DNA of 19,405 nucleotides from CAYQEC01 sp964569015 (GTDB lineage: Bacteria; Actinomycetota; Acidimicrobiia; Spongiisociales; UBA5794): contig CAZMSN010000036.1 in NCBI GenBank assembly GCA_964569015.1, positions 1 to 19,405 on the forward strand, in the 5' to 3' direction. The notes under the pieces are model-generated. The model was given only the letters and a program-made list of their open reading frames with translations. It did not search any database and was not told where the DNA came from. A program made the position numbers and the translations under genes. This document shows, in pieces, positions 1 to 7,364 of the stretch (positions within the stretch are counted from its first letter, which is position 1; each line of letters starts with the position of its first letter).

Positions 1-341
1 GGCGGCTGCTCCGCCGCCTCGGTGACCCAGCACTCGACCCCGCCGGTGATCAGACCGTCGCGCACGGTGTAGAAGCCCGCACACCAATGGACGCTCTCGC
101 CCTGGGTGACCCGGACCCGGGCAGCGACGCGCTGATCACACGCCAGAGTCTCGACGACCTCGATCGACCAGCCTTCGGGATACGCACGGTTCATGGCGAT
201 GAAGCCCGATCCCCGAAAGCGCTCGCCGGTTGCCGGCCACCAGATCTCGGCGCCGGGAGCCAGGTACGCAGCCGCCGACGACCAGTCGCGTCGCTCCATC
301 GACTCGAAGAACTGCTTGACGGTGTCTGCTCGGTCGTCCAT
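1..341 (-). CDS. SnoaL-like / nuclear transport factor 2 family protein (partial, C-terminus off window)
   Basis: The minus-strand frame is open from an ATG at 341 to the left edge, giving about 113 residues. It begins MDDRADTVKQFFESMERRDW and continues with the features of a SnoaL-like (NTF2-fold) protein: an N-terminal helix, then a segment around residues 22-45 reading AYLAPGAEIWWPATGERFRG, then alternating beta strands (SIEVVETLACDQRVAARVRV, WCAGFYTVRDGLITGGVECW). Proteins of this fold are small cone-shaped domains that bind or isomerise small hydrophobic ligands, and many have no known substrate. Typical length is 120-150 residues, so only the extreme C-terminus is missing. It lies about 100 bases downstream of the lipoprotein gene on the same strand. 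I see no clear Shine-Dalgarno sequence. Family assignment is by fold pattern only, and no substrate can be named. Confidence 0.7.
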   Translation of the reverse strand, partial: MDDRADTVKQFFESMERRDWSSAAAYLAPGAEIWWPATGERFRGSGFIAMNRAYPEGWSIEVVETLACDQRVAARVRVTQGESVHWCAGFYTVRDGLITGGVECWVTEAAEQP

Positions 342-440
342 CCGCCGCAGCGTAGGGGTCTCGTGGCGCCATACGCTCGGCTACGAGCGGCCTCAGCTCT
401 CGCGGGCGGCGGCCCGTTCGCCTGACGGATCGAAAGGGGC

Positions 441-1466
441 CTATGACCCGGCCACGTAGTGAACGGCGGCGCCGGTGCCCTCGCTGATCGTGTAGTAGCC
501 GAAACCGCCCGGCTCGAAGGCGATGGCCTCGCCCTGGATCTCGTCGGGCGACGGTGCCTCGCACGGCGAGGCGGAGAAGGTGGCGACGAATGTGAGATCG
601 GTGCGGAGCCACATCCACACCTGCGTGTAGCCGCGAAACGCCACGACGCTGCCCGTACCGTCCACGTCGGCGCCGGTGACGAAGTTGCCCGCTCCGGCAT
701 CGAAGGAGCCGACCGGCTCGAGTAGGGCGATCGCACCGGGGTCGAGTGTGGCAGCGGCGGCCCGGTAGATGGCCGAGATGCCGTCGCTCACCGGCTTGGT
801 GATCACCAGCAGGTCGCCGGTGAGCGGGTCGACGGCGATGGCCTCCGAGTCGGGGGCGGGGTCGGGGTAGGCGAGATCGAACTTTTCGACGTCACGGACG
901 ACGGCGCCGGCGGGATCCGGGGTTGGCTCCACGAAGCGGTAGACGGTGATGCGATCGCGGATGGTGAGGTTGTCGCCGATGTCGCCAACGTAGAGGTAGT
1001 CACGGTCGGGATCGGGGCCGGGCCCGAGGGCGATGTCCTCCCAGTCGAAGGCGAATACGTCCTCGAGCACGAACGTGCCCTGGTCGGTCCCGTCGGTGCT
1101 CACGGCGTAGACCGCCGCCTCGTCCCCGGAGTCGTTGTGGGCCCACAGGATCCCGGGATGGGCGCGGCTGGCGACGATGCCCGATGTCTCGCGAACCGAC
1201 GGATTGGCGACGGTCCCGATCGTGACGGGATCCCCCAGCGTGTCGCAGATCGTCGCGGCGTCCCCGAGATCCGGTGCCGGGGGAATCGTCATCGACTCCG
1301 GCGGGACCGTGGTCGGTGTCGGCGCAGCAGAGGTGGCGGGAAGGGAGGTCATGGCAGCGAAGGTCTCGGGCGGAGCAGCGGGCGCGTGCTCTCCGGTGCA
1401 GGCTGCGATCAGTGAGACTGCGACGACGAGGAACAGGAGACGGAAGCGGTGCATCGCCCGCGTCAC
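441..1466 (-). CDS. Secreted lipoprotein with beta-propeller-like domain
   Basis: This 341-residue protein has a lipoprotein signal peptide: basic start, hydrophobic core LLFLVVAVSLIAAC with the lipid-modified Cys at residue 23 (counted from the GTG at 1466), then a Pro/Thr/Ala-rich linker. The mature part carries motifs of an uncharacterised secreted propeller-like family: ILWAHNDSGDEAAVYAV, FDWEDIALGPG, DYLYVGDIGDN and ITVYRFVEP. Repeated Asp-rich turns between strands suggest a calcium-stabilised propeller, loosely resembling 'esterase-like activity of phytase' proteins; no enzyme activity can be inferred. An alternative ATG at 1454 (MHRFRLL) gives a more usual signal peptide and may be the true start, since neither start has a strong ribosome binding site. 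It follows the M20 peptidase gene by 18 bases and is probably co-transcribed with it. Confidence 0.8.
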   Translation of the reverse strand: MTRAMHRFRLLFLVVAVSLIAACTGEHAPAAPPETFAAMTSLPATSAAPTPTTVPPESMTIPPAPDLGDAATICDTLGDPVTIGTVANPSVRETSGIVASRAHPGILWAHNDSGDEAAVYAVSTDGTDQGTFVLEDVFAFDWEDIALGPGPDPDRDYLYVGDIGDNLTIRDRITVYRFVEPTPDPAGAVVRDVEKFDLAYPDPAPDSEAIAVDPLTGDLLVITKPVSDGISAIYRAAAATLDPGAIALLEPVGSFDAGAGNFVTGADVDGTGSVVAFRGYTQVWMWLRTDLTFVATFSASPCEAPSPDEIQGEAIAFEPGGFGYYTISEGTGAAVHYVAGS

Positions 1467-1484
1467 TCTATGGGGCTTGTGCCG

Positions 1485-2831
1485 CTACGAGTGGGATCCG
1501 CCTGCCAGGAGGCGGAGCGCGATTGCCTCGGCGAGCATGCCGCGCCGCAACTCGTCGAGATGCTGGCTCTCGTCCGGCCCATGAGCACGGCTCAGCGGGT
1601 CGGCGACTCCGGTGAGGACGATGGCCGCATCGGGATAGAGCTGAGAGAAGGCGGCCACGAAGGGGATCGAGCCTCCGATGCCGATCTCGATCGGCGCGGT
1701 TCCCCACGCCTCGGCGAGCGCCTCGCGGAATGCGTCGTAGGCCGGCCCGGTCGTGTCGAGTTCGAAGGCGGCTCCCGCAACGCCCTTGGTGACGGTCACC
1801 TCGGCACCCCATGCCACGTGCTCACGGAGGTGGGCAACGAGGGCATCGAGGGCACGCTCGGCATCGTCGCCGGGCGCGATGCGCATGCTCACCTTGGCGC
1901 GTGCCACCGGGACGAGCTGGTTGGCCGCCCGGTTGATCGGTGGCGCATCGAGAGCTACCACCGAGATGGACGGCTTGCGCCACATGCGGGCGGTGAGGGT
2001 GCCTTCTCCGATCTGCTCGACCGAGGGGAGCACGCCAGCCTGGGAGCGGAGCTCCTCCTCGGTGAGGTCGAGCGCGTCGGCGTCGCCGCTTGTCAACCCT
2101 TCGACGGTCACGTTGCCGTCGTCGTCGTGGAGTGTTGCCAACAGGCGAGCCAGCACGGTGAGAGCATCGGGGAAGGTGCCGCCGAACATGCCGCTGTGCA
2201 CGGCTGTCTGCAGGGTGCGGACTTCCACGACGCAGTCGGCGAGTCCCCGCAGCGACATGGTGAGAGCCGGTGCCCCAACGCGCCAGTTCTCGCAGTCGGC
2301 GATCACGATCACGTCGGCGGCGAGCCGGTCGGTGTAGGCCTCGAGGAAGTCGACGAGATGCAGCGATCCGATCTCCTCCTCGCCCTCGACGAGCACCTTC
2401 ACGCCGACCGGGGGTCGCCCGCCGAAGGCGCCGACCGCCCCGAGATGGACCGCGATGCCGGCCTTGTCGTCCGACGTGCCCCGCCCGTAGAGGCGTCCGT
2501 CCCGCTCCGTCGGCTCGAACGGCGGAGTCGACCATTCCTCGTTCGGACCGGGAGGTTGCACGTCGTGATGGGCGTAGAGCAGGACAGTCGGGGCGCCTTC
2601 GGGGGCGGGAATCTCGGCGAACACGGCGGGGTGAGCGCCCTCGATCTCGAGGAGTTCGACATGATCGAAGCCGGCGTCACGGAAGAGATCCGCGGTGAGG
2701 AGAGCCGAGCGCCGAACCTCCTCCGGATCATGACCCGAGCTGCTCACCGAGGGGATCCTCACCAGGTCTTCGAGAGCACGCCGCATCTGGGAGAAAGAGG
2801 CGTCTATGGCCGTACGAAGGTCGTCGTGCAT
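1485..2831 (-). CDS. M20 family metallo-dipeptidase
   Basis: A 448-residue cytoplasmic dinuclear-zinc peptidase of the M20 (ArgE/DapE/carnosinase-like) family, expected to cleave dipeptides or N-acyl amino acids. Zinc-site motifs are in order: YAHHDVQP (His88, Asp90), GRGTSDDKAG (bridging Asp at 121/122), EGEEEIGS (catalytic and ligand Glu pair about 152-153), IADCENW (Asp179) and a C-terminal RAHGPDES (His417). The dimerisation or lid domain lies between, at about residues 190-310, with the usual TAVHSGMFGG segment. Length is normal for M20 dipeptidases. The ATG at 2831 follows a minus-strand TAGCGT hexamer (2846-2841) by 9 bases, suggesting a leaderless transcript. The lipoprotein gene lies 18 bases downstream. 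The exact substrate is unknown. Confidence 0.93.
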   Translation of the reverse strand: MHDDLRTAIDASFSQMRRALEDLVRIPSVSSSGHDPEEVRRSALLTADLFRDAGFDHVELLEIEGAHPAVFAEIPAPEGAPTVLLYAHHDVQPPGPNEEWSTPPFEPTERDGRLYGRGTSDDKAGIAVHLGAVGAFGGRPPVGVKVLVEGEEEIGSLHLVDFLEAYTDRLAADVIVIADCENWRVGAPALTMSLRGLADCVVEVRTLQTAVHSGMFGGTFPDALTVLARLLATLHDDDGNVTVEGLTSGDADALDLTEEELRSQAGVLPSVEQIGEGTLTARMWRKPSISVVALDAPPINRAANQLVPVARAKVSMRIAPGDDAERALDALVAHLREHVAWGAEVTVTKGVAGAAFELDTTGPAYDAFREALAEAWGTAPIEIGIGGSIPFVAAFSQLYPDAAIVLTGVADPLSRAHGPDESQHLDELRRGMLAEAIALRLLAGGSHS

Positions 2832-2918
2832 GATCGCGCCACGCTAGCGAGGTCGCTGCGGTGGCGATGCGACCGCTGTCTGCGATTAGCGTTGCCGGGT
2901 CGCGACCATGGAAACGGC
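2832..2918. promoter_or_regulatory. Divergent promoter region with two opposed TAGCGT -10 hexamers
   Basis: This 87-base gap separates divergent genes. A TAGCGT hexamer reads on the minus strand at 2846-2841, 9 bases before the M20 ATG. The same hexamer reads on the plus strand at 2887-2892, 26 bases before the TPR-like gene ATG. Both fit the actinobacterial TANNNT -10 consensus. No convincing -35 elements are visible. The assignment rests on position and repetition of the hexamer. Confidence 0.4.
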
Positions 2919-3722
2919 ATGGGACGGTTCCTGATAATCGGTGTGGTGATCGTGCTGCTGATGCTGTTGGCGATGGGCGCTCTCCCCAAGGCAGTCGGAC
3001 GGCGCATCGCCCGCCCACCGAATGTCGCGAAGACTCCCCGTCCCGGGTTGGCCGAGCCACTCGACACTTTGACCTCCGTCGACATCGAGACGGCGATTCT
3101 CGGGGCCAAGGCGGTTCACGACGAGTTGCTGGACGAGGCAGCAGATCTGGTGCATCAGGCACGGGGCGCCCATCACGAGAGCCTCTTCCTCCTCGACCAT
3201 GCCGCCGCGAAGGTTGCCGATGCCCTCGCGGCGCGAGCCGACAGCTTCCCTGCCCTCATACTCCAAGGTGAGATCGGCGTGGCTCGGGTGGAGTACCTCG
3301 ACGGCGCCGGTGCGCTCGAGTCACTCGAGGCGGCTGCCGCCTCCTTTTCCGCGGCCCGAGATGTCCGGCGCGGGGTCATCGACGCCACCATCGGATTGGG
3401 GTGGTCGCATCTGGAGCGGGGGCACCGTCTCGAGGGAGCAGAAGCGGAGGCCGCATATGCCGCCGCGGCCGAGACATTTGCCGCTGGCTTCGAGTCGGCT
3501 CCTCAGAATGTGCATGTGGTGCGCGGATGGGGCCTTGCGATAGACGGTATTCGGCGCAGTCAGGGTGCCGATCGGACGAGCGGTGAGGAGTGGGTCGAGA
3601 GGTACTACAGGGCTCTCCGGGTGCATCAGGGCGGTTCCCACGAGCTGTTCGAGTGGTTCCGTGCGCTCGGCTCTGCCGCCGAGCCGCTCCGGCTCCCGAT
3701 GCCGCAGATCCGTGACATCTGA
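2919..3722 (+). CDS. Membrane-anchored TPR-like protein of unknown function
   Basis: A 267-residue protein with a short N-terminal hydrophobic anchor (residues about 4-21, FLIIGVVIVLLMLLAMGAL), a positively charged Arg/Lys segment, and then an almost entirely alpha-helical, Ala/Glu-rich domain. Helix pairs such as FPALILQGEIGVARVEYLDG, LESLEAAAASFSAARDV and AAYAAAAETFAAGFESAP resemble degenerate tetratricopeptide repeats (small/Ala positions, aromatic contacts). The start was set at the ATG at 2919: the frame stays open far upstream, but that part is antisense to the M20 gene and lacks the hydrophobic anchor. A weak GGAAA lies just before the start. No catalytic motif is visible. It is probably a membrane-tethered protein-interaction scaffold, by inference only. 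Confidence 0.75.
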   Translation: MGRFLIIGVVIVLLMLLAMGALPKAVGRRIARPPNVAKTPRPGLAEPLDTLTSVDIETAILGAKAVHDELLDEAADLVHQARGAHHESLFLLDHAAAKVADALAARADSFPALILQGEIGVARVEYLDGAGALESLEAAAASFSAARDVRRGVIDATIGLGWSHLERGHRLEGAEAEAAYAAAAETFAAGFESAPQNVHVVRGWGLAIDGIRRSQGADRTSGEEWVERYYRALRVHQGGSHELFEWFRALGSAAEPLRLPMPQIRDI

Positions 3723-3728
3723 CCCTCG

Positions 3729-3742
3729 GCCCCGTCTGGGGC
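3729..3742. terminator. Hairpin after the TPR-like gene (possible terminator)
   Basis: A perfect GCCCC/GGGGC stem with a GTCT loop lies 7 bases after the stop codon. There is no T-run after it. A TAGCAT hexamer at 3756-3761, 9 bases before the MFS ATG, suggests that a new transcript starts immediately downstream, which would make a terminator sensible here. Confidence 0.3.
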
Positions 3743-3770
3743 TCCGCATGTGACGTAGCATCGGCGATTC

Positions 3771-5015
3771 ATGTTCCGGGATCGCAACGTGGCGCTGGTC
3801 GTTCTCGCCCGCTTCATCTCTCGCGTGGGTGGCGAAGCGGCGTTCTTCGTCGGGGTTTGGGGCAAGGCCGCCTACGACCTGGATGCCTCGGCGGGTGCGA
3901 TCGCGATCCTCATGGCGGCGATGGGGGTGGCGACCATCGCCGGCATCGTGATTGCCGGAGTGCTGGTTGATCGTTTCGATCCCCGGCGGGTGCTCATCTG
4001 GTCCGAGCTGCTGTTCGTGCCGGCGGCCCTGGCGATGGTGGCGGCCGGCTCTATGACCTCCCTTTCATTGTTCGCGGCGCTGTTGGGGCTGACCGGGGCG
4101 CCGGTGTTCACCGCCATCGCCTCGTTCGCTCCCTACCTCACCGACGACGAGCGCCGGCTCGCGCAGATCAACTCGTGGATCGAGTCGGTGGGGATGGCAG
4201 CCTTGGTTGCCGGGCCGGCAGTCGGTGCGCTCGTCGTTCGGTATGCGACGGTGGATTCGATCTTCGTGCTCGACGCAGCGACGTCTCTGGTCGCGGTCGG
4301 ACTCGTCGTCCCGGTGCGGGTGCGACCGGTGCGGCAACCGGAACGTTCCTCGGCCTTCTCCGAGATGCGTGAGGGTTTCCAGGTCAGCTATCGAACCCGT
4401 CAGCTCCGTTTCTACATTGGCCTCGGCTCGGCCCTGTGGTTCACCTTCGGCAGCTTCTCGGCTCTCGAGCCGCTCTTCTACCGGGACGTCCTCGGCGTCG
4501 AGGTCGAGACGCTCGGCTGGGTGAGCACGGTCTTCGGCGTCGGGCTGATGGCCGGGTCGATGATGTTGCCGCGGCTGCCTCGCCGCGTCACCTCTGCCGT
4601 GGGCGTCACCGTTCTCACCGCCCTCAATGCCGTGGGGATCCTCATCTACGTTGGGACCGATTCGCTCGCCGTGGTGGTGGCCGGCGCCGTGGTGTGGGGA
4701 TTCGTCATCGGGGTGTTCTTCCCACTCCTGCGCACGCTCATCCACCTCAACTCGCCCGAGGAGCTGGTGGGTCGCATCACCGGGACCATGCAGGTCCACA
4801 TGCACGCCGGCGAGTTGCTGCCCCTGGCGGTGGTGCCGTCGCTGGCAGCGGTGTGGGGTGTGCAGAGAATCCTGCTCGGCGCGGGCGTGCTGCTCGGCAT
4901 CATCGGCCTGGCGGCCATGCGGGAGGCGAAGGCGATCGATCGCATCAGAGAGGCCGAGGTGCCACCTACCGAGCGCTTCGTCGTCGCCGATGAGCCGATC
5001 TCGATGACACCCTGA
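3771..5015 (+). CDS. MFS transporter (EntS/MFS_3-like exporter)
   Basis: A 414-residue major facilitator superfamily protein, with length and hydrophobic pattern matching 12 transmembrane helices. The conserved loop between helices 2 and 3 is present as GVLVDRFDPRR (residues 63-73), corresponding to the G-X3-D-R-X3-R-R motif. The opening DRNVALVVLARFISRVGGE and the general pattern resemble the EntS/MFS_3 exporters, which use the proton gradient to expel siderophores, macrolides or other small molecules. The ATG at 3771 follows a TAGCAT -10-like hexamer (3756-3761) by 9 bases with no Shine-Dalgarno, consistent with leaderless translation. It appears monocistronic. The substrate cannot be deduced. 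Confidence 0.9.
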   Translation: MFRDRNVALVVLARFISRVGGEAAFFVGVWGKAAYDLDASAGAIAILMAAMGVATIAGIVIAGVLVDRFDPRRVLIWSELLFVPAALAMVAAGSMTSLSLFAALLGLTGAPVFTAIASFAPYLTDDERRLAQINSWIESVGMAALVAGPAVGALVVRYATVDSIFVLDAATSLVAVGLVVPVRVRPVRQPERSSAFSEMREGFQVSYRTRQLRFYIGLGSALWFTFGSFSALEPLFYRDVLGVEVETLGWVSTVFGVGLMAGSMMLPRLPRRVTSAVGVTVLTALNAVGILIYVGTDSLAVVVAGAVVWGFVIGVFFPLLRTLIHLNSPEELVGRITGTMQVHMHAGELLPLAVVPSLAAVWGVQRILLGAGVLLGIIGLAAMREAKAIDRIREAEVPPTERFVVADEPISMTP

Positions 5016-5033
5016 CCGGCCGAGCCGCCAGGG
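5010..5033. terminator. Hairpin overlapping the MFS stop codon (possible terminator)
   Basis: CCCTG at 5010-5014 can pair with CAGGG at 5029-5033, with an inner GGC/GCC pair (5018-5020 with 5024-5026) around a CGA loop. The stem includes the TGA stop. There is no T-tract, so termination is uncertain. Confidence 0.27.
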
Positions 5034-5104
5034 GATTCAGCCGAGGTGGAAGGAAGCGGATTCAGGCTCCTGTCGATGGTCCGCGGCCTTCGAGGGGCAG
5101 TGGC

Positions 5105-5110
5105 TAAACT
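5105..5110 (+). promoter_or_regulatory. -10 hexamer TAAACT for the 5117-5488 transcript
   Basis: TAAACT is a good TANNNT -10 element, and it is AT-rich in an otherwise GC-rich stretch. A start of transcription 6-7 bases downstream would fall on the GTG at 5117. No clear -35 hexamer is visible at the usual distance. Confidence 0.35.
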
Positions 5111-5116
5111 GAGTTT

Positions 5117-5182
5117 GTGAGCCTTGGGGGCGTCCAGAGGGCAGACTACCCCCCTCTTGGTGTCTCCGGCTGGTATGTCTGA
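5117..5182 (+). CDS. Possible leaderless 21-codon leader peptide
   Basis: A GTG at 5117 lies where transcription from the TAAACT element should begin and opens a 21-codon frame ending at TGA 5180-5182. The peptide starts MSLGGVQRADYPPLGV and ends in GWYV. Its stop codon lies inside the 5' arm of a hairpin whose extended 3' arm covers the Shine-Dalgarno of the next gene, so a terminating ribosome would be placed to open that hairpin. This is an inference from geometry; the frame is too short for statistical support. Confidence 0.25.
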   Translation: MSLGGVQRADYPPLGVSGWYV

Positions 5183-5203
5183 GGGCAAGGGCAGACGGAG
5201 GAG
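5134..5203 (+). promoter_or_regulatory. Structured mRNA leader sequestering a Shine-Dalgarno
   Basis: Two stems can form. The first is CCAGAGGG (5134-5141) with CCCTCTTGG (5152-5160), carrying one bulged T. The second combines GTCTG (5177-5181) with CAGAC (5192-5196) around an AGGGCAAGGG loop, and extends by CTCC (5164-5167) with GGAG (5197-5200). The second structure hides the GGAGGAG (5197-5203) that serves the GTG at 5210. The GGGGG at 5126-5130 could compete for the C-run at 5149-5154. This matches no riboswitch class I know. Confidence 0.35.
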
Positions 5204-5209
5204 AAGGAA

Positions 5210-5488
5210 GTGGGCAACCTGCGGGTGAAGCGGCGGAGATGGCTGCCCCACCCCGGTCTGAAGACCGCTCATGTGGAGGGACGGATCGTCACTCCCGATC
5301 GTGACGAAGCCCGTCTGAGACACTTGCCGATGCCGGACGTGCTTCCGCCCGGACGGTCTCGCTACCAGAGCCATTCCGCCGGCCTCCCGAGTGGAGTAGA
5401 GGGTTTCCATGGCCTCGGGGCCGACGAACCGGTGATCACCATCGATCTCACCGCTATCGAGGAACAGGACGCGATCGGAGACGGTTAG
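5210..5488 (+). CDS. Hypothetical 92-residue basic protein
   Basis: A GTG at 5210 is preceded by GGAGGAG at 5197-5203, the strongest Shine-Dalgarno in the window, with a 6-base gap. The 92-residue product starts with a strongly basic segment (MGNLRVKRRRWLPHPGLK), has a Pro/Arg-rich middle and ends in an acidic tail (DEPVITIDLTAIEEQDAIGD). There is no membrane segment, no cysteine and no domain that I recognise. About 70 percent of third positions are G or C, lower than in neighbouring genes but above random. The region could instead be a non-coding transcript, because the opposite strand is also open here. The rest of the 5016-5561 stretch holds only the leader elements listed separately, and I see nothing in 5489-5561. 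Confidence 0.4.
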   Translation: MGNLRVKRRRWLPHPGLKTAHVEGRIVTPDRDEARLRHLPMPDVLPPGRSRYQSHSAGLPSGVEGFHGLGADEPVITIDLTAIEEQDAIGDG

Positions 5489-5561
5489 TTGACCGCCGAG
5501 AGACCGATGGGCCACCGAGATTCAGCCGGGGCGACCTCGAGTGCGATGTTGGTGGTGGGGT

Positions 5562-6047
5562 TCAGATGGGGCGCCGGCGCCGGGAGCAGATCAGGCCGGT
5601 GTTGAAGCCACCGAGGTGGAGCCCGCCGGAGAAGCGGGCGTGCTCGATCTTGAGGCAGCGGTCTTGCACTACCTGGAGGCCGGCGTCGAGCGCCATCCGG
5701 GCGGCGTCATCGTTGCGGAGCCCACGCTGGAACCACACCACCTTGGCGCCGATGTCGATGGCTTCTTCGACCACCGCCGGGATCTGATCGGGGCGGCGGA
5801 AGATGTCGACGATATCGGGCACCTCGGGGAGATCGCGCAAGGACGGGTAGCACTCCAGGCCCAACACCGTGTCGTAGCGGGGGTTCACCGGATAGATCGT
5901 GAGCGGGGTGCGGACGAGGTAGCCGGCGACGAAGTTCGAGGCGCGATGCGGGTTGGCGGAGACCCCGACGAGGGCGGCGGAGCGAGCGTCTTGGAGGATC
6001 CGAAGTCGTTCGAGCGTCGTCGCGTCGGGCACGGCCTCTGCCGTCAC
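5562..6047 (-). CDS. CoA-binding domain protein (YccU-like)
   Basis: A 161-residue protein with a Rossmann-type CoA-binding domain of the YccU/succinyl-CoA-synthetase-alpha N-terminal type. Visible signatures are SAALVGVSANPHRASNFV (nucleotide-binding turn, about residues 23-40), the strand PLTIYPVNPRYDTVLG, then YPSLRDLPEVPDIVDIFR, GAKVVWFQRGL and a C-terminal VVQDRCLKIEHAR with the conserved Cys. Length matches the stand-alone family (about 140-160). The start is a GTG at 6047 that overlaps the TGA of the sulfhydrylase by 4 bases (GTGA), which implies translational coupling. Genes of this family often sit next to O-acetylhomoserine sulfhydrylases. The physiological ligand and role are not established. 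Confidence 0.88.
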   Translation of the reverse strand: MTAEAVPDATTLERLRILQDARSAALVGVSANPHRASNFVAGYLVRTPLTIYPVNPRYDTVLGLECYPSLRDLPEVPDIVDIFRRPDQIPAVVEEAIDIGAKVVWFQRGLRNDDAARMALDAGLQVVQDRCLKIEHARFSGGLHLGGFNTGLICSRRRRPI

Positions 6048-7333
6048 CGCTCACTTCCGAGGGCGCGGTCGAGGTCCCACAGCAGGTCGTCGACGTCTTC
6101 GAGGCCGACTGAGATGCGGATCATGTCGTCGCTCACTCCCATGACGGCGCGTTCGTCGGCGGGGACCTGCTGGTGGGTGGTGGAGGCGGGATGGATGACG
6201 AGGGTCTTTGCATCCCCGATGTTGGCGAGATGAGAGGCGAGCTCGACGCCCTCGATGAAGCGAATGCCGGCGTCGAGTCCGCCTTCGAGGCCGAACGTGA
6301 AGACGGCGCCCGGCCCGGCCGGGAGGTAGCGCTCGGCGAGCTTGGTCCATGGGTTGTCGGGGAAGATCGGGTAGGAGACCCATGCCACGGCCGGGTGCTG
6401 GTCGAGGTAGGTGGCCACTGCCCGGGCGTTCTCGACGTGGCGCTGCATCCGCAGCGGCAGCGTCTCGGTGCCGAGCAGGAGCAGGAATGAGTTGAACGGC
6501 GACAGCGACGCCCCGGTGTCGCGCAGCAGCTCCACCCGCGCCTTGGTGAGGTAGGCGTGCTCGCCGAACCTCTCCCAGAATCGCAGGTTGTGATAGGCGG
6601 GGGACGGGTCGGTGATCAGAGGGAAGTTGCCGTTGTCGAAGGGGAAGCGCCCACTCTCGACGACAACGCCGGCGATGACGACCCCGTGCCCGCCGATGAA
6701 CTTGGTGGCCGAGTGCACCACGATGTCGGCGCCGTGTTCGATGGGCCGGCACAGATAAGGGGTGGCGAAGGTGTTGTCCACCATCAGCGGCAGCCCGTGG
6801 TCGTGGGCGATGCCGGCGACGGTGGCGATGTCGAGGACGTCGGCGCGGGGGTTGCCGATCGTCTCGGCATAGAGGATCTTGGTCTTGGCGGTGATCGCCG
6901 CCTCGATGGCCTCGCAGTCGCCGAAATCGACGAACGTGGCGTCGATGCCCAAGCGGCGCAGTGTGACGTCGAGCTGGGTGTAGGTGCCGCCGTAGAGCGA
7001 TCGGGAGGCAACGATCTCGTCGCCGTTCTGGCACAGGGTGAGCACGGCGATGAGCTGTGCCGCCTGGCCGGAGGCGGTGGCGACGGCTCCGATGCCTCCT
7101 TCGAGGGAGGCCATGCGCTCCTCGAATGCCGCCGTGGTGGGGTTGCCGATGCGCGTGTAGATGTTGCCGTAGGTCTGGAGGGCAAAGAGGTCCGCGGCGT
7201 GTTGGGCGTTCTCGAAGACGAACGACGTGGTGGCATAGATGGGCATCGCCCGAGCCCCGGTCTCGGGGTCTGGTCGCTGTCCGGCATGGATCGAGCGGGT
7301 GTTGAATCCGAACTCGTGGATGTCATCGGTCAT
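6044..7333 (-). CDS. metY: O-acetylhomoserine aminocarboxypropyltransferase (sulfhydrylase)
   Basis: A 429-residue PLP-dependent enzyme of the Cys/Met metabolism family. It condenses O-acetylhomoserine with sulfide (or methanethiol) to give homocysteine (or methionine) in the cytoplasm. Family signatures seen: FNTRSIHAGQRPDPETGARA and PIYATTSFVF at the N-terminus, YTRIGNPTTAAFEERMASLEG, the PLP-contact segment LMVDNTFATPYLCRPIEHGAD, and the Schiff-base Lys211 in VHSATKFIGGHG. Length is right for the MetY/Met17 subgroup, which is longer than cystathionine gamma-synthases (about 380). I chose ATG 7333 because homologues begin with this HEFGFNTRSIHAG-like segment; the open frame to 7441 is GC-rich leader. 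GGGAG lies 7 bases upstream. It is followed by the CoA-binding gene with a 4-base overlap. Confidence 0.93.
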   Translation of the reverse strand: MTDDIHEFGFNTRSIHAGQRPDPETGARAMPIYATTSFVFENAQHAADLFALQTYGNIYTRIGNPTTAAFEERMASLEGGIGAVATASGQAAQLIAVLTLCQNGDEIVASRSLYGGTYTQLDVTLRRLGIDATFVDFGDCEAIEAAITAKTKILYAETIGNPRADVLDIATVAGIAHDHGLPLMVDNTFATPYLCRPIEHGADIVVHSATKFIGGHGVVIAGVVVESGRFPFDNGNFPLITDPSPAYHNLRFWERFGEHAYLTKARVELLRDTGASLSPFNSFLLLLGTETLPLRMQRHVENARAVATYLDQHPAVAWVSYPIFPDNPWTKLAERYLPAGPGAVFTFGLEGGLDAGIRFIEGVELASHLANIGDAKTLVIHPASTTHQQVPADERAVMGVSDDMIRISVGLEDVDDLLWDLDRALGSER

Positions 7334-7358
7334 GGGTCGGCTCCCGTTTGTCGGGCCG

Positions 7359-7364
7359 AGCGTA
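7359..7364 (-). promoter_or_regulatory. Candidate -10 element for the sulfhydrylase gene
   Basis: TACGCT read on the minus strand (7364 to 7359) fits TANNNT and would give a short leader of about 18 bases ahead of ATG 7333. That leader can fold with CGGC/GCCG and CC/GG pairs just before the start, partly covering the GGGAG. The remainder of 7365-7594 contains GC-rich hairpins but no gene or known riboswitch that I can support. Confidence 0.3.

Noticed and set aside
1449..2918. A very long plus-strand open frame antisense to the M20 peptidase and continuous with the TPR-like gene
   Set aside because: The M20 protein on the minus strand has all its zinc motifs, while the plus-strand translation is a low-complexity Gly/Arg/Glu shadow. 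Only the part from ATG 2919 looks like a real protein.
4065..4805. Long minus-strand frame inside the MFS gene
   Set aside because: It translates to His/Asp/Glu-rich sequence of the kind produced by GC-rich shadows, and the plus-strand MFS transporter is complete.
5033..5528. GATTCAGCCG at both ends of the 5016-5561 gap (5034-5043 and 5519-5528), suggesting a small inserted element
   Set aside because: The match is only about 10 bases, with no inverted ends, integrase or transposase. It is too weak to call target-site duplication.
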